Shown here: one piece after another, positions 1-8,316 of the stretch
How the letters are laid out: each line of letters begins with the position of its first letter
Position numbering within the stretch: position 1 is the first letter of the stretch
Source: Flemingiibacterium sp045534235
GTDB lineage: Bacteria; Bacillota; Clostridia; Oscillospirales; CAG-272
Assembly: GCA_045534235.1 (NCBI GenBank)
Contig: JAZSJI010000124.1
Location: 1-23,867, forward strand
Direction of reading: 5' to 3'
DNA length: 23,867 nucleotides
Notes under the pieces: model-generated
Database searches by the model: none
What the model saw: the letters and a program-made list of their open reading frames with translations, nothing else
What the model was told of the DNA's origin: nothing
Translations under genes and position numbers: made by a program

Positions 1-708
1 ATTATCGACTTCAAGCGTCTTTCCGAAATCGCAAAGAGCGTTGGCGCATACCTTATGGTAGATATGGCTCACATCGCAGGTCTTGTTGCGGCAGGTCTGC
101 ATCCAAGCCCCGTCCCGTACGCCGACGTCGTTACCACCACCACGCACAAAACCCTTCGCGGTCCTCGCGGCGGTATGATACTCTGCCGTGAAGAGCTTGC
201 AAAGGCTATCAACAAGGCTATATTCCCCGGCACGCAGGGCGGTCCTCTTATGCACGTTATCGCCTCGAAGGCAATCTGCTTCGGCGAAGCATTAAAGCCC
301 GAGTTCAAGGCATATCAGGAGCAGATCATCAAGAACGCAAACGCGCTTGCTGACGCTCTTGTTGCAGAGGGCTTCGATCTTGTTTCCGGCGGTACGGATA
401 ACCATCTTATGCTCGTTGACCTGCGTTCGATGAACATCACCGGTAAGCAGCTCGAGAAGCAGCTCGACGAGGTTTACATCACCGTCAACAAGAACGCTAT
501 CCCGAACGACCCCGAGTCGCCCTTCGTAACAAGCGGCGTGCGCATTGGTACACCCGCAGTTACCTCGCGCGGCCTCAAGGAGGATGATATGCGTACCATC
601 GCGCATCTCATCAAGCTCACGGCAACGGATTTCGAAAACAGCGCAGATTACATTCGCGCAGAAGTTACCAAGCTCTGCGACAAGTACCCGCTTTACGAGG
701 GTAAGTAA
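1..708 (+). CDS. glyA: Serine hydroxymethyltransferase, 3' part (5'-truncated by window)
   Basis: This is the C-terminal 235 residues of a PLP enzyme that interconverts serine plus tetrahydrofolate with glycine plus methylene-THF in the cytosol. The frame is open from base 1 and ends with TAA at 706-708. The PLP-lysine signature is plain: VTTTTHKTLRGPRGG, with the Schiff-base Lys in THKT; upstream of it are the VDMAHIAGL helix and the HPSPVPYADV stretch, both typical of GlyA. The family is about 415 residues long, so roughly 180 residues lie outside the window. The stop is followed within 15 bases by a repeat-family hairpin (723-742) that could serve as its transcript end, although no U-tract follows it. 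There is no sign of frameshift in the part seen. Confidence 0.97.
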   Translation: MIDFKRLSEIAKSVGAYLMVDMAHIAGLVAAGLHPSPVPYADVVTTTTHKTLRGPRGGMILCREELAKAINKAIFPGTQGGPLMHVIASKAICFGEALKPEFKAYQEQIIKNANALADALVAEGFDLVSGGTDNHLMLVDLRSMNITGKQLEKQLDEVYITVNKNAIPNDPESPFVTSGVRIGTPAVTSRGLKEDDMRTIAHLIKLTATDFENSADYIRAEVTKLCDKYPLYEGK

Positions 709-713
709 TTTAA

Positions 714-909
714 GGGAAACGCGGCTTTCTTGAAAGAAAGCCTGGCAAAGAACTTTATACAACGCTATCGCTCACATCTTGTTTGTTACCATTAAATGAG
801 ATTTAGCGCTCTCGATGCGCCACACACCTTGCACTCCGAGCATCGTGCACCGCGCTCTCGGTAGCCGGGAACCCTGCATCCCGGCAACCGGCTTGTGGGC
901 ACCGCTCGT
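714..909 (-). repeat. Intergenic repeat, copy A (inverted orientation)
   Basis: This is one of three related elements, defined by comparison with 23572-23722. Bases 719-765 are identical, in reverse complement, to 23669-23715 (47 of 47 by eye). That block carries the hairpin GGCTTTCTT-GA-AAGAAAGCC (723-742). Further in, the CGCTCTCGGTAG motif (853-864) is shared with copy C, followed by a GC hairpin (GCCGGGA at 864-870, TCCCGGC at 878-884). Between the two motifs copy A carries an extra segment that copies B and C lack (about 800-850), with its own short GC inverted repeats. It starts six bases after the glyA stop. Boundaries are approximate. I see no coding potential; a 73-codon ORF across it is fortuitous. 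Confidence 0.8.
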
Positions 910-948
910 ATTACGACATCTTGACGCAAACATCAAAAGTGTGGCAAC

Positions 949-1109
949 ACGAGCGATAGTCTCTAAACAGTTGTTGGGGTGGCGACACGGGTGTCGCCGA
1001 GGTCCCCAACTGGCTGGAGCGCTAATTACCGTTTAGCCAATATCGCTGTTAGCAAATGCCTTAATTGAAGTTTTTGCGGAGCTTTTTTCAAAAAGCGACC
1101 GTACTCCCC
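949..1109 (+). repeat. Intergenic repeat, copy B (direct orientation, upstream of cinA)
   Basis: This copy faces copy A: CGCTCGT at 903-909 and ACGAGCG at 949-955 form the junction. It has the same order of parts as copy C. First comes a GC hairpin, GGCGACAC-GG-GTGTCGCC (981-998), enclosed by an outer stem GTTGGGG (973-979) with CCCCAAC (1004-1010). Then come a GAGCG motif, CCGTTTAG and CTGTTAGCaAATGC, the AAGTT..TTGC box, and a final hairpin GCTTTTT-TC-AAAAAGC (1081-1096), closing with TCCCC. The primary sequence differs from copy C in both hairpins, yet pairing is kept. It ends about 17 bases before the cinA ribosome binding site, so it would lie in the cinA leader if transcription starts upstream. 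Confidence 0.8.
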
Positions 1110-1139
1110 GTATCCCCAATCCACTCAAGGAGAACGAAT

Positions 1140-2402
1140 ATGATAAAGATAACCTCGGCTGAAATACTTTCCGTCGGAACGGAGCTGCTGCTCGGCGACA
1201 TCGTCAACACCGATGCGGCGTACATTTCGAGAAAGCTTGCCGCGCTCGGCATAAATCAATATCATCAGGGCGTTGTCGGCGACAACCCCGAGCGGCTTCT
1301 TGAAACACTGAAGATTTCACTCTCAAGGAGCGATCTCGTCATTTTAACCGGCGGCCTCGGCCCAACGTATGACGACCTCACCAAGGAAACGGTCGCAACG
1401 CTGTTCGGCCGCTCGATGTATATGCACGAGGAAAGCCTTGATCGTATGATGCGCCGTATGGCGAGCCGCGGTATGGAAGTGACCGAGAACAACAAAAAGC
1501 AAGCGCTTATGCCCGAGGGTGCCATTATATTCAGAAACGATTACGGCACCGCTCCCGGTCTTGCTATCGAGGACGAGGAGAAAGGCAAGATAGTCGTCCT
1601 TCTCCCCGGGCCGCCCAGAGAGTGCGAGCCTATGTTCGACGAGCAGGTAACACCTTATCTAAAAAGGTTTTCCGAGCGCATATTCTTCTCGAAAACGATA
1701 AACATTTTCGGTATGGGTGAATCCAAGGTCGAAACGGTACTGAAGGAGCTTATGCTCTCCTCCACCAATCCTACCGTTGCACCGTATGCAAAGGACGGCG
1801 AGGTGCTGCTTCGTGTAACCGCCGCGGGACAGAGCGAGGAGGAATGTGCCGTGCTCTGCGACAAGGCTATCGAGCAGATAAAGAAAACTGAGGTCGGCCC
1901 GTTCATATACGGTGTCGATGCAGGCTCGCTTGAGGCGGCGCTCGTAAACGAGCTTATCGCCCGCGGCAAGACCATCGCAACAGCGGAATCGTGCACAGGC
2001 GGATACGTCGCAAAGCGCATCACCAACGTAAGCGGCTCAAGCTCGGTAATCGACGGAAGCATCGTGACTTACGCTAACCGCGTCAAGGAAAAATTCGTCG
2101 GTGTGGCGCACGAAACGCTCGAAAAATACGGTGCTGTATCCAAGCAAACTGCTATAGAGATGGCGCGAGGCGTACGAAAGCTCTTTGACGCCGACATCGG
2201 CGTCTCCACAACAGGCATCGCAGGCCCCACCGGCGGAACGCCAGAAAAGCCCGTTGGCCGCGTGTACGTTGCCGTTTCATACGGCGACTACGAGGAGGTC
2301 CGCGAGCTCAATATCGGCGCCGGCCTTGCAACGCGCGAGTACGTGCGCTACGTATCCGCAAGCAACGCACTTGATATCGCGAGAAAAGCACTCACGAAAT
2401 AA
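1140..2402 (+). CDS. cinA: CinA: competence/damage-inducible protein, MoCF-like plus NMN amidohydrolase domains
   Basis: The protein has 420 residues, a normal length for two-domain CinA. Residues 1 to about 170 form the molybdopterin-binding-like (COG1058) domain: AEILSVGTELLLGDIVNT at the start, then LTGGLGPTYDDLTKE near residue 70. The C-terminal domain (about 260-420) is the CinA/PncC deamidase type, with TIATAESCTGGYVAKRIT and later STTGIAGPTGGTPEKPVG. Family members hydrolyse pyridine nucleotides (NMN deamidation, ADP-ribose cleavage), recycling NAD by-products in the cytosol. The start at 1140 is chosen over an in-frame ATG at 1065 because AAGGAG lies at 1127-1132 and CinA proteins begin at this point; the longer reading would translate repeat copy B. 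The next gene begins 24 bases downstream, so an operon is likely. Confidence 0.96.
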   Translation: MIKITSAEILSVGTELLLGDIVNTDAAYISRKLAALGINQYHQGVVGDNPERLLETLKISLSRSDLVILTGGLGPTYDDLTKETVATLFGRSMYMHEESLDRMMRRMASRGMEVTENNKKQALMPEGAIIFRNDYGTAPGLAIEDEEKGKIVVLLPGPPRECEPMFDEQVTPYLKRFSERIFFSKTINIFGMGESKVETVLKELMLSSTNPTVAPYAKDGEVLLRVTAAGQSEEECAVLCDKAIEQIKKTEVGPFIYGVDAGSLEAALVNELIARGKTIATAESCTGGYVAKRITNVSGSSSVIDGSIVTYANRVKEKFVGVAHETLEKYGAVSKQTAIEMARGVRKLFDADIGVSTTGIAGPTGGTPEKPVGRVYVAVSYGDYEEVRELNIGAGLATREYVRYVSASNALDIARKALTK

Positions 2403-2426
2403 GCCACCGCACGAAAGGGTGTAACT

Positions 2427-3707
2427 ATGAATACAAAACAGCTTGTCACCGCTATTGAGAGCGGTAAATATACAGAAATCTTCACCGAGCTTTACGGCGC
2501 AGAAAACATCGAGGCGCAAAATAAGCGCTATATTACTGCAATAAATGAATTCGCACGTCTTTACGGCTCAGAGCGCGAGGTTTCACTCTTCTCCGTCGCA
2601 GGAAGAAGCGAAATATCAGGCAATCACACCGACCACAACTACGGACGAGTGCTCGCGGCATCCATCAATCTTGACATCATCGCCGTTGCTTCGCCTCGCG
2701 ATGATATGAAGATCAGCATCAAGTCCGAGGGCTTTCCGAAGGACGTCGTCGACATCACCGATCCGACCGTCGATGAGGCGCTTTATTACACGTCGAAATC
2801 GATTATTTCCGGAATGTGCTCGGGATTTCTCAAGTATGGCCACAAGGTCGGCGGCTACGATGCTTACACCACGTCAAACGTATTCAAGGGCTCCGGACTT
2901 TCCTCCTCGGCGGCTTTCGAGGATATGGTCGGTCTTATCTTAAGCGGCTTTTACAATGAAGGCGCAGTTGAAAATGCAGAGATCGCAAAGATCGCGCAGT
3001 ACAGTGAAAACGTTTTCTTCGGCAAGCCTTGCGGACTGATGGATCAGATAGCGTGTGCCGTCGGCGGTTTTGTCGCAATAGATTTCAAAAACCCATCGGA
3101 TCCGGTAATAGAAAAGCTCCCATTCAACCTCGATGCGGCGGGCTACAGCCTCTGCATCGTAAATACGGGCGGCAACCACGCAGACCTCAACAGAGATTAC
3201 GCCTCCGTCCCGGCAGAAATGAAAAAAATCGCGTCGTACTTTGGTAAAAAAGTCCTGCGCGACGTAAGTCTTGAGGAAATACTGGGGAACGTCAAGGATC
3301 TGCGTGCATTCGCTGGCGACCGTGCAATTATGCGCGCTATCCACTACATAAACGAAAACGAACGAGTCGAGGGACAGACAAAAGCGCTGAAGGAAGGCGA
3401 TATTGACTCTTTCTTCGAGGGCGTGCTTGCATCGGGAAACTCGAGCTTCAAGTATCTGCAGAACGTATACACAGTCAAGAACGTCAAGGAGCAAGGCATT
3501 TCCCTCGCGCTTTGCGTGGCGGAAAATACTCTTCGTGGCAAGATGGCGGCCTGGCGCGTACACGGCGGCGGCTTTGCCGGAACCATTCAGGCATTCGTCA
3601 AAAACGAGGACGTTCCCGCCTTTAAAAAAGCGCTTGACAACACCTTCGGCAAGGGCGCAACGACCGTTCTGCGCGTTCGTCCCTACGGTGCTATACAGAT
3701 AGAATAA
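2427..3707 (+). CDS. Galactokinase-family GHMP sugar kinase (substrate not certain)
   Basis: A 426-residue GHMP kinase with all three family motifs. Motif 1 is AGRSEISGNHTDHN (58-71), motif 2 is GSGLSSSAAFED (155-166), the ATP-binding loop, and motif 3 is GGGFAGTIQAF near the C-terminus. The MDQ of CGLMDQIACAVGG (202-214) supplies the expected catalytic Asp. The layout and length fit galactokinase (Leloir pathway, galactose to galactose-1-phosphate). However, the sugar-binding stretch reads GNHTDH where classical GalK has GEHTDY, so the Glu that contacts the sugar in known structures is Asn. This looks like a Clostridial GalK-like subfamily. No galT or galE lies nearby; it sits between cinA and a small membrane protein and overlaps the latter by one base (TAATG), which implies translational coupling. 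Confidence 0.85.
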   Translation: MNTKQLVTAIESGKYTEIFTELYGAENIEAQNKRYITAINEFARLYGSEREVSLFSVAGRSEISGNHTDHNYGRVLAASINLDIIAVASPRDDMKISIKSEGFPKDVVDITDPTVDEALYYTSKSIISGMCSGFLKYGHKVGGYDAYTTSNVFKGSGLSSSAAFEDMVGLILSGFYNEGAVENAEIAKIAQYSENVFFGKPCGLMDQIACAVGGFVAIDFKNPSDPVIEKLPFNLDAAGYSLCIVNTGGNHADLNRDYASVPAEMKKIASYFGKKVLRDVSLEEILGNVKDLRAFAGDRAIMRAIHYINENERVEGQTKALKEGDIDSFFEGVLASGNSSFKYLQNVYTVKNVKEQGISLALCVAENTLRGKMAAWRVHGGGFAGTIQAFVKNEDVPAFKKALDNTFGKGATTVLRVRPYGAIQIE

Positions 3708-4183
3708 TGGCAAAGCAAAAGAAAACTAAAAAGAAGCATAACACAGCTGCGGCATCGGAAACTCCACTGAGGTCGCAGCTAAAGCGTTTTAATTGGACAC
3801 GCCTGCTTCTTATTATCTTAGCGACAGCGCTCGCGTTCGGCGTTTACGAAGCGCTGATAACGCTTAACTTCCTTCCGATTGGCGGCATTCCGATAATTAT
3901 GCCGGTTTATTTTATAATCGTGACTCTGCTTCTGTGTGCCGTACTTATTTTTAACAGCGGTATATCGACAAAAGAAGTTACGCCCGAAATGCTCCGCTCG
4001 AGCGAGGACGATGATAATGCGCATCTTGAAGAAATATGCGTAAAACTCAATGCTCGCAAGAAGGTAGCAAAGAAATTGATGCTCGTTCTTTTACCTTTCC
4101 TTTTCGCGATACTTTTTGACGTTATATACCTGTTCTACGGCGACTTTTTATCAGACGCAATAGCCGCACTTGGAGGCCGCTGA
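3707..4183 (+). CDS. Small three-TM membrane protein, unknown function
   Basis: A 158-residue protein that I do not recognise. The N-terminus is strongly basic (KQKKTKKKH, residues 3-11), followed by a hydrophobic segment at about 33-53, a second at about 60-83, a polar, acidic middle stretch (SSEDDDNAHLEE), and a third hydrophobic segment at about 122-145. The basic N-terminus suggests a cytosolic start. The ATG shares its first base with the last base of the galactokinase stop codon and has no clear Shine-Dalgarno of its own, so translation probably depends on re-initiation. The following gene begins two bases after the stop. It may be a membrane companion of its neighbours, but nothing in the sequence shows a role. 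Confidence 0.75.
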   Translation: MAKQKKTKKKHNTAAASETPLRSQLKRFNWTRLLLIILATALAFGVYEALITLNFLPIGGIPIIMPVYFIIVTLLLCAVLIFNSGISTKEVTPEMLRSSEDDDNAHLEEICVKLNARKKVAKKLMLVLLPFLFAILFDVIYLFYGDFLSDAIAALGGR

Positions 4184-4185
4184 CA

Positions 4186-4965
4186 ATGATATTCACCGTT
4201 TACACGCTCGCATCAAGCTCCAAGGGAAATTCTATCTACGTCCGCCTTGACGATGACGAGATACTTATCGACGCAGGCATCAGCTGCAAACGCCTTTCCG
4301 ATGCGCTAAAGCGCATTGGAACAGACATTTCGCGTATCAAGGCTATTTTCGTCACGCACGAGCATTCCGACCACGTTTCGGGGCTTGAAACTGCAGCGAA
4401 AAAATATAATATTCCAATACATATCACAGAACCGTCAGCGCGAGCTTATTTGTGCTCGACAAAGACCGCAGGTGCCGCATCCACGGCTATTATTCACCCT
4501 GTTTTATACGAAGAGCGAGTTGGCGCACTCACAGTGCGCTCGTTTGCAACGCCGCACGACAGCGCGGCAAGCGTTGGCTACGTAATAAGCGACGGCACGC
4601 CCGAGCATACGCTCGCTATTGCGACCGACATAGGCACGGTCACGGACGAGGTAAGTGACGCGCTTATCGGGTGCGAAAACGTTATTTTAGAGTCTAACCA
4701 CGACGAAAATATGCTGCTGTGCGGCGCATATCCGTATGAGCTGAAGCGGCGTATTCTCTCTGATTTCGGGCATCTTTCAAACGAGGCCGCCGCGGCGTTC
4801 GTTTCACATCTTGCGGCATCGGGCACGAAGCGTATACTTCTCGCGCACTTAAGCCAGGACAACAACCTGCCCGAGCTTGCGTACCATTCATCGCTCGCCG
4901 TACTCGAGGGCAAGGACGTCTTTTTAGACGTCGCCTCGCCAAACGAGCCGACCAAATTAGTATAA
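4186..4965 (+). CDS. Metallo-beta-lactamase-fold hydrolase, WalJ/YycJ type
   Basis: A 259-residue MBL-fold protein. It opens with the YycJ-like TLASSSKGNS (7-16), followed by LIDAG (27-31) and the zinc-binding HEHSDH (58-63). Further metal-site candidates are TPHD near 122-125, TDIG near 146-149 and the ESNHDENML stretch. YycJ/WalJ proteins are probable 5'-to-3' exonucleases, linked in Bacillus to the WalRK cell-wall operon and to mismatch repair. Here no walRK is in view, so the assignment rests on sequence alone. The gene lies between a membrane protein and rlmH; rlmH also follows yycJ at a short distance in several Firmicutes. GGAGG in the last codons of the upstream gene (4172-4176) gives its ribosome binding site. 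Confidence in the fold is very high and in the subfamily good. Confidence 0.9.
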   Translation: MIFTVYTLASSSKGNSIYVRLDDDEILIDAGISCKRLSDALKRIGTDISRIKAIFVTHEHSDHVSGLETAAKKYNIPIHITEPSARAYLCSTKTAGAASTAIIHPVLYEERVGALTVRSFATPHDSAASVGYVISDGTPEHTLAIATDIGTVTDEVSDALIGCENVILESNHDENMLLCGAYPYELKRRILSDFGHLSNEAAAAFVSHLAASGTKRILLAHLSQDNNLPELAYHSSLAVLEGKDVFLDVASPNEPTKLV

Positions 4966-4983
4966 CTACACGAGGAAAAACGT

Positions 4984-5466
4984 ATGCTTCGACTACACAT
5001 CGTCCACGTAGGCACAATAAAAGAAAAATATCTCACAGAGGCTGTGGCGGAGTACGAAAAACGGCTGTCGGCTTACTGTACTGTCGATAACATCTCCGTC
5101 AAGGAAGAGCGTTTATCCGACAAGCCGTCAGCGGCTGAAATAGCAGCAGCCCTCAAAAAAGAGGGCGAGCGTATACTCGCTGCACTGCCTTCGAGGGCTT
5201 ATAACATCGCGCTTTGCGTCGAAGGCAAGCAGCTCTCGAGCGAAAAATTTTCCGAGCGGCTGACAAGTGTTGCAAGCGAGGGCTTTTCCGACATTTGCCT
5301 CATTATAGGCGGCTCCGACGGTCTTTCCGAGGAGGTCAAAAGCGCCTGCCGTATGCGTCTTTCCGTATCAGAGATGACCTTTCCGCACCAGCTTATGCGC
5401 GTGATATTGCTCGAACAGCTTTACCGCGCGTTCAATATCGCATCAGGCGGAAAATACCACAAATAA
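4984..5466 (+). CDS. rlmH: RlmH, 23S rRNA pseudouridine-1915 N3-methyltransferase
   Basis: A 160-residue SPOUT methyltransferase, the normal family length. It uses SAM to methylate pseudouridine 1915 in helix 69 of 23S rRNA on the assembled 70S ribosome. The knot region is clear: IIGGSDGLS (108-116) forms the SAM loop. The extreme C-terminus FNIASGGKYHK matches the strongly conserved RlmH tail, whose last residues make part of the active site. The ATG at 4984 follows ACGAGGAAAAACGT, and the gene starts 18 bases after the metallo-hydrolase stop. A 46-base gap then leads to mnmG. This is consistent with continued co-transcription in a translation-related operon. Confidence 0.97.
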   Translation: MLRLHIVHVGTIKEKYLTEAVAEYEKRLSAYCTVDNISVKEERLSDKPSAAEIAAALKKEGERILAALPSRAYNIALCVEGKQLSSEKFSERLTSVASEGFSDICLIIGGSDGLSEEVKSACRMRLSVSEMTFPHQLMRVILLEQLYRAFNIASGGKYHK

Positions 5467-5512
5467 AAACCCATTATTTATCTATGATTACATTTATTAG
5501 GAAGCACACGAT

Positions 5513-7444
5513 ATGACAAAAATTCCCGAATACTTCGCCGGAAGTGCGGACGTATGCGTCATTGGCGCAGGCCACGCCGGCGTTGAGGCCGCTCTTGCTT
5601 GTGCAAGACTAGGTCTTTCGACGGTCCTTTTCACAATAAATCTCGACGCAATCGCGAATATGCCCTGCAATCCCTCTATAGGCGGCACGGGCAAGGGACA
5701 TCTCGTTTACGAGATAGATGCGCTCGGCGGCGAGATGGGACGTGCCGCCGACAAGGTTATGCTCCAAAGCCGAATTTTAAATCTCGGCAAGGGCGCGGCA
5801 GTCCACTCGAAACGAATTCAGGCGGACCGTGCCGAGTACAAAAGAATAATGAAGCAGACTATCGAAGAAACGAAAAATCTGCGCCTTATACAGGCCGAGG
5901 TTACCGATATTCACTGCGATGAAACTCCCGATGGCAAGCGTGTTTCATCTGTTGTAACACAGCTTGGCGCGCGATGGGAATGCAAGGCGGCTATTATCTG
6001 CTCGGGCACGTATCTGCGCGGCAAGGTCATCGTCGGCGAGGTGTCGTACGCCTCCGGCCCTGACGGAATGCTTCCCGCTAACGAGCTTACCTCAAATTTG
6101 GAGCGCGAAGGAATCGTTATGATGCGCTTCAAAACGGGTACGCCTGCGCGCGTTCACCGCGATTCTATCGACTATTCAAAGCTTGAGCTGCAGCCCGGTG
6201 ATACGGTGGTTGATCCGTTTTCCGTAGATTCCGACCGCGAGGAGTTAAATTCGCGCGAGCAAATCCCTTGTCATATCGTTTATACAAACGCTAATACACA
6301 CGAAATAATCAGAAATAATATGCATAGATCGCCGCTTTATTCGGGCGTTATTGAGGGCGTTGGACCGCGATACTGCCCGAGTATCGAAGATAAGGTGATG
6401 CGTTTTGCAGACAAGGAGCGGCATCAGCTCTTCGTCGAGCCAATGGGACGCGACACGAAGGAAATGTATATCCAGGGCTTTTCATCGTCGCTGCCAGAGG
6501 AGGTGCAAATGCAGATGCTGCGCTCACTTCCCGGCTTTGAAAATGCCGAGGTTATGCGTACTGCGTACGCTATCGAATACGACTGCATCGATCCCACACA
6601 GCTATATCCAACGCTTGAATTCAAGGCAATTTCCGGTCTTTACGGCGCCGGTCAGTTCAACGGTACCTCGGGCTACGAGGAGGCCGCCGCTCAAGGTCTT
6701 GTTGCAGGAATAAATGTTTTTCTCAAACTCACAAATCAAGAACCTATGATCTTGACGCGCCAAAGCTCCTATATTGGCACGCTTATCGATGATCTCGTCA
6801 CCAAGGGAACTAAAGAACCGTACCGCATCATGACCTCACGCTCGGAGTTCAGACTTCTTTTACGTCAGGATAACGCAGCCGAACGCCTTACTCCGATCGG
6901 CAGACGCGTGGGGCTTATATCGGATGAACGTTTTGCGGCATTCGAGGACGAGCAAGAGCTCATTAAGCGTGAAGTTAAGCGCCTTGAGAGCACTTCCGTG
7001 CCTCCAAGCGCCGAGCTTTCACACATACTCGAGGAAAACAGTTCCACCGCTGTTTCAACGGGCATTCGCCTTGCAGATCTTCTGCGCCGTCCGGAGTTAT
7101 CTTACGAAAAGCTTTCTCCGATAGATACAACGCGCCCCGAGCTTCCGCCGCGCGTACAAATGCAGGCAGAAACCACGATAAAATACGCAGGATACATTAA
7201 GCGTCAGCTTGCAGAGGTAGCACGCACCGCAAAGCTCGAGGAAAAGCGCCTTCCCACTCCCTTCGACTACAATACGATCAAGGGAATACGACTCGAGGCA
7301 ACGCAAAAGCTAAACAAATTCCAACCGACAAATATCGGTCAGGCATCCCGCATTTCGGGTATTTCGCCCGCCGATATTTCAGTGCTTCTCATCTATTTTT
7401 CATCACACAAAAAGGACGTAGCAGACAATGATAGACAAGTCTGA
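5513..7444 (+). CDS. mnmG: MnmG (GidA), tRNA uridine-34 carboxymethylaminomethyl-modifying FAD subunit
   Basis: A 643-residue flavoprotein. The N-terminal dinucleotide fold has VIGAGHAGVEAA (16-27), followed by the family hallmark PCNPSIGGTGKGHL (51-64). Later stretches MYIQGFSSSLPEE, GQFNGTSGYEEAAAQGL and TSRSEFRLLLRQDNA are standard MnmG. With MnmE it adds the (carboxymethyl)aminomethyl group to U34 of certain tRNAs, using FAD, methylene-THF and glycine or ammonium. The C-terminus overlaps rsmG by 17 bases. Its partner mnmE is on the opposite strand at 14778-16166, whereas in most Firmicutes mnmE lies directly upstream in the same operon. The start at 5513 has AGGAAG nine bases upstream. 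Confidence 0.98.
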   Translation: MTKIPEYFAGSADVCVIGAGHAGVEAALACARLGLSTVLFTINLDAIANMPCNPSIGGTGKGHLVYEIDALGGEMGRAADKVMLQSRILNLGKGAAVHSKRIQADRAEYKRIMKQTIEETKNLRLIQAEVTDIHCDETPDGKRVSSVVTQLGARWECKAAIICSGTYLRGKVIVGEVSYASGPDGMLPANELTSNLEREGIVMMRFKTGTPARVHRDSIDYSKLELQPGDTVVDPFSVDSDREELNSREQIPCHIVYTNANTHEIIRNNMHRSPLYSGVIEGVGPRYCPSIEDKVMRFADKERHQLFVEPMGRDTKEMYIQGFSSSLPEEVQMQMLRSLPGFENAEVMRTAYAIEYDCIDPTQLYPTLEFKAISGLYGAGQFNGTSGYEEAAAQGLVAGINVFLKLTNQEPMILTRQSSYIGTLIDDLVTKGTKEPYRIMTSRSEFRLLLRQDNAAERLTPIGRRVGLISDERFAAFEDEQELIKREVKRLESTSVPPSAELSHILEENSSTAVSTGIRLADLLRRPELSYEKLSPIDTTRPELPPRVQMQAETTIKYAGYIKRQLAEVARTAKLEEKRLPTPFDYNTIKGIRLEATQKLNKFQPTNIGQASRISGISPADISVLLIYFSSHKKDVADNDRQV

Positions 7445-8159
7445 TTTCTTCGAAAAGTTGGCGTCAAGCCTGACAAAAAACGGTCTTCCAGAGTTCGTTT
7501 CAGATGATATTTTCGACAAGCTTTACACTCTGACCGAGCGTATGCTGACGGTCAACGAATATATGAATCTTACCGCGATTACCGACATTGACGGAATCGT
7601 TTTAAAGCATTACGTAGACTCGCTTACGGTTTCAAAATATATCCCGTCGGGTGCGTCGGTGATCGACGTAGGCTGCGGTGCAGGATTTCCATCGCTTCCG
7701 CTAGCTATAGCCAGACCGGATCTCACAATAACCGCGCTTGACAGTACCGCAAAGCGAATAAATTACATCAACGAATGTGCAGGAATTCTGAACCTTTCAA
7801 ATATTACGGCAATTACTGCGCGCGCCGAGGAGCTCGCGGCTTCGCCCGATTACCGCGAAAATTTCGATATTTCCTGCGCCAGAGCTGTGGCAAGACTCAA
7901 CGTGCTGTGTGAGCTTTGCATTCCGTACATCAAGATGGGCGGAAGCTTTGTTGCTATGAAGGCTAATGCTGCAGAGGAGCTCGCAGAAGCCGGAAAAGCC
8001 ATCGAAAAGCTTGGAGGAACGCTGATTTCCGCCGACAAATTCGAGCTTATTTCAGATGATTCAGGCGATCCAAGATGTATTGTTTCCGTCAAAAAAACCG
8101 CCCAAACGCCGAAAAACTATCCGCGCAATAACTCTCAAATCAAGAAAAAGCCACTTTAA
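7428..8159 (+). CDS. rsmG: RsmG (GidB), 16S rRNA guanosine-527 N7-methyltransferase
   Basis: A 243-residue class I SAM methyltransferase. The NLTAITD motif (47-53) and the SAM-binding VIDVGCGAGFPSLPLAI (78-94) are diagnostic, followed by LDSTAKR with the acidic residue that contacts the ribose of SAM. It methylates N7 of G527 in the 530 loop of 16S rRNA; loss gives low-level streptomycin resistance in well-studied species. It overlaps the 3' end of mnmG, the usual mnmG-rsmG coupling. The last 15 or so residues (after SVKKT) are a basic, low-complexity tail. A strong terminator follows 35 bases later, so this gene ends the first plus-strand operon. Confidence 0.97.
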   Translation: MIDKSDFFEKLASSLTKNGLPEFVSDDIFDKLYTLTERMLTVNEYMNLTAITDIDGIVLKHYVDSLTVSKYIPSGASVIDVGCGAGFPSLPLAIARPDLTITALDSTAKRINYINECAGILNLSNITAITARAEELAASPDYRENFDISCARAVARLNVLCELCIPYIKMGGSFVAMKANAAEELAEAGKAIEKLGGTLISADKFELISDDSGDPRCIVSVKKTAQTPKNYPRNNSQIKKKPL

Positions 8160-8194
8160 ATACACAATTTCGCATAATACGCACCAAAAATCGA

Positions 8195-8231
8195 CAGACC
8201 GACGGTTAATTCGTCGGTCTGCTTTATTTTT
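8195..8231 (+). terminator. Intrinsic terminator after rsmG
   Basis: The stem is CAGACCGACG (8195-8204) with CGTCGGTCTG (8212-8221), a perfect 10-bp stem with a 7-nt loop. It is followed by CTTTATTTTT, a U-rich tract on the plus strand. It separates the cinA-to-rsmG operon from the noc-like gene. Confidence 0.9.
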
Positions 8232-8268
8232 CTACAGTCATTATTCGCCACGGCTTCGATATGCTTTA

Positions 8269-8277
8269 TGATATTAT
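8269..8277 (+). promoter_or_regulatory. Possible extended -10 promoter for the noc-like gene
   Basis: TGaTATTAT at 8269-8277 resembles an extended -10 element and lies 40 bases before the ATG at 8317, downstream of the rsmG terminator. No convincing -35 hexamer is seen 17 bases upstream. The gene needs a start site in this gap, since the terminator precedes it; this is the best candidate by eye. Confidence 0.35.
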
Positions 8278-8316
8278 ATTCTAAAAAGATTTATAATATT
8301 AAGGAGAGTTTTAAGT

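Noticed and set aside
815..1036. 73-codon ORF in the glyA-cinA gap
   Set aside because: Crosses both repeat copies and their hairpins, has no ribosome binding site and no conservation with copy C.
1065..1139. N-terminal extension of CinA
   Set aside because: Would translate the terminal hairpin of repeat copy B; the ATG at 1140 has AAGGAG and matches the family start.
709..1139. Riboswitch or T-box before cinA or after glyA
   Set aside because: No T-box, glycine, THF or SAM riboswitch core found by eye; the structure present is explained by the repeat family.
1610..1616. CCCCGGG as possible Noc-binding site core
   Set aside because: Does not extend into the ATTTCCCGGGAAAT palindrome and lies inside the cinA coding region.
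2940..3713. 257-codon minus-strand ORF
   Set aside because: Antisense to the galactokinase-like gene; typical shadow ORF.
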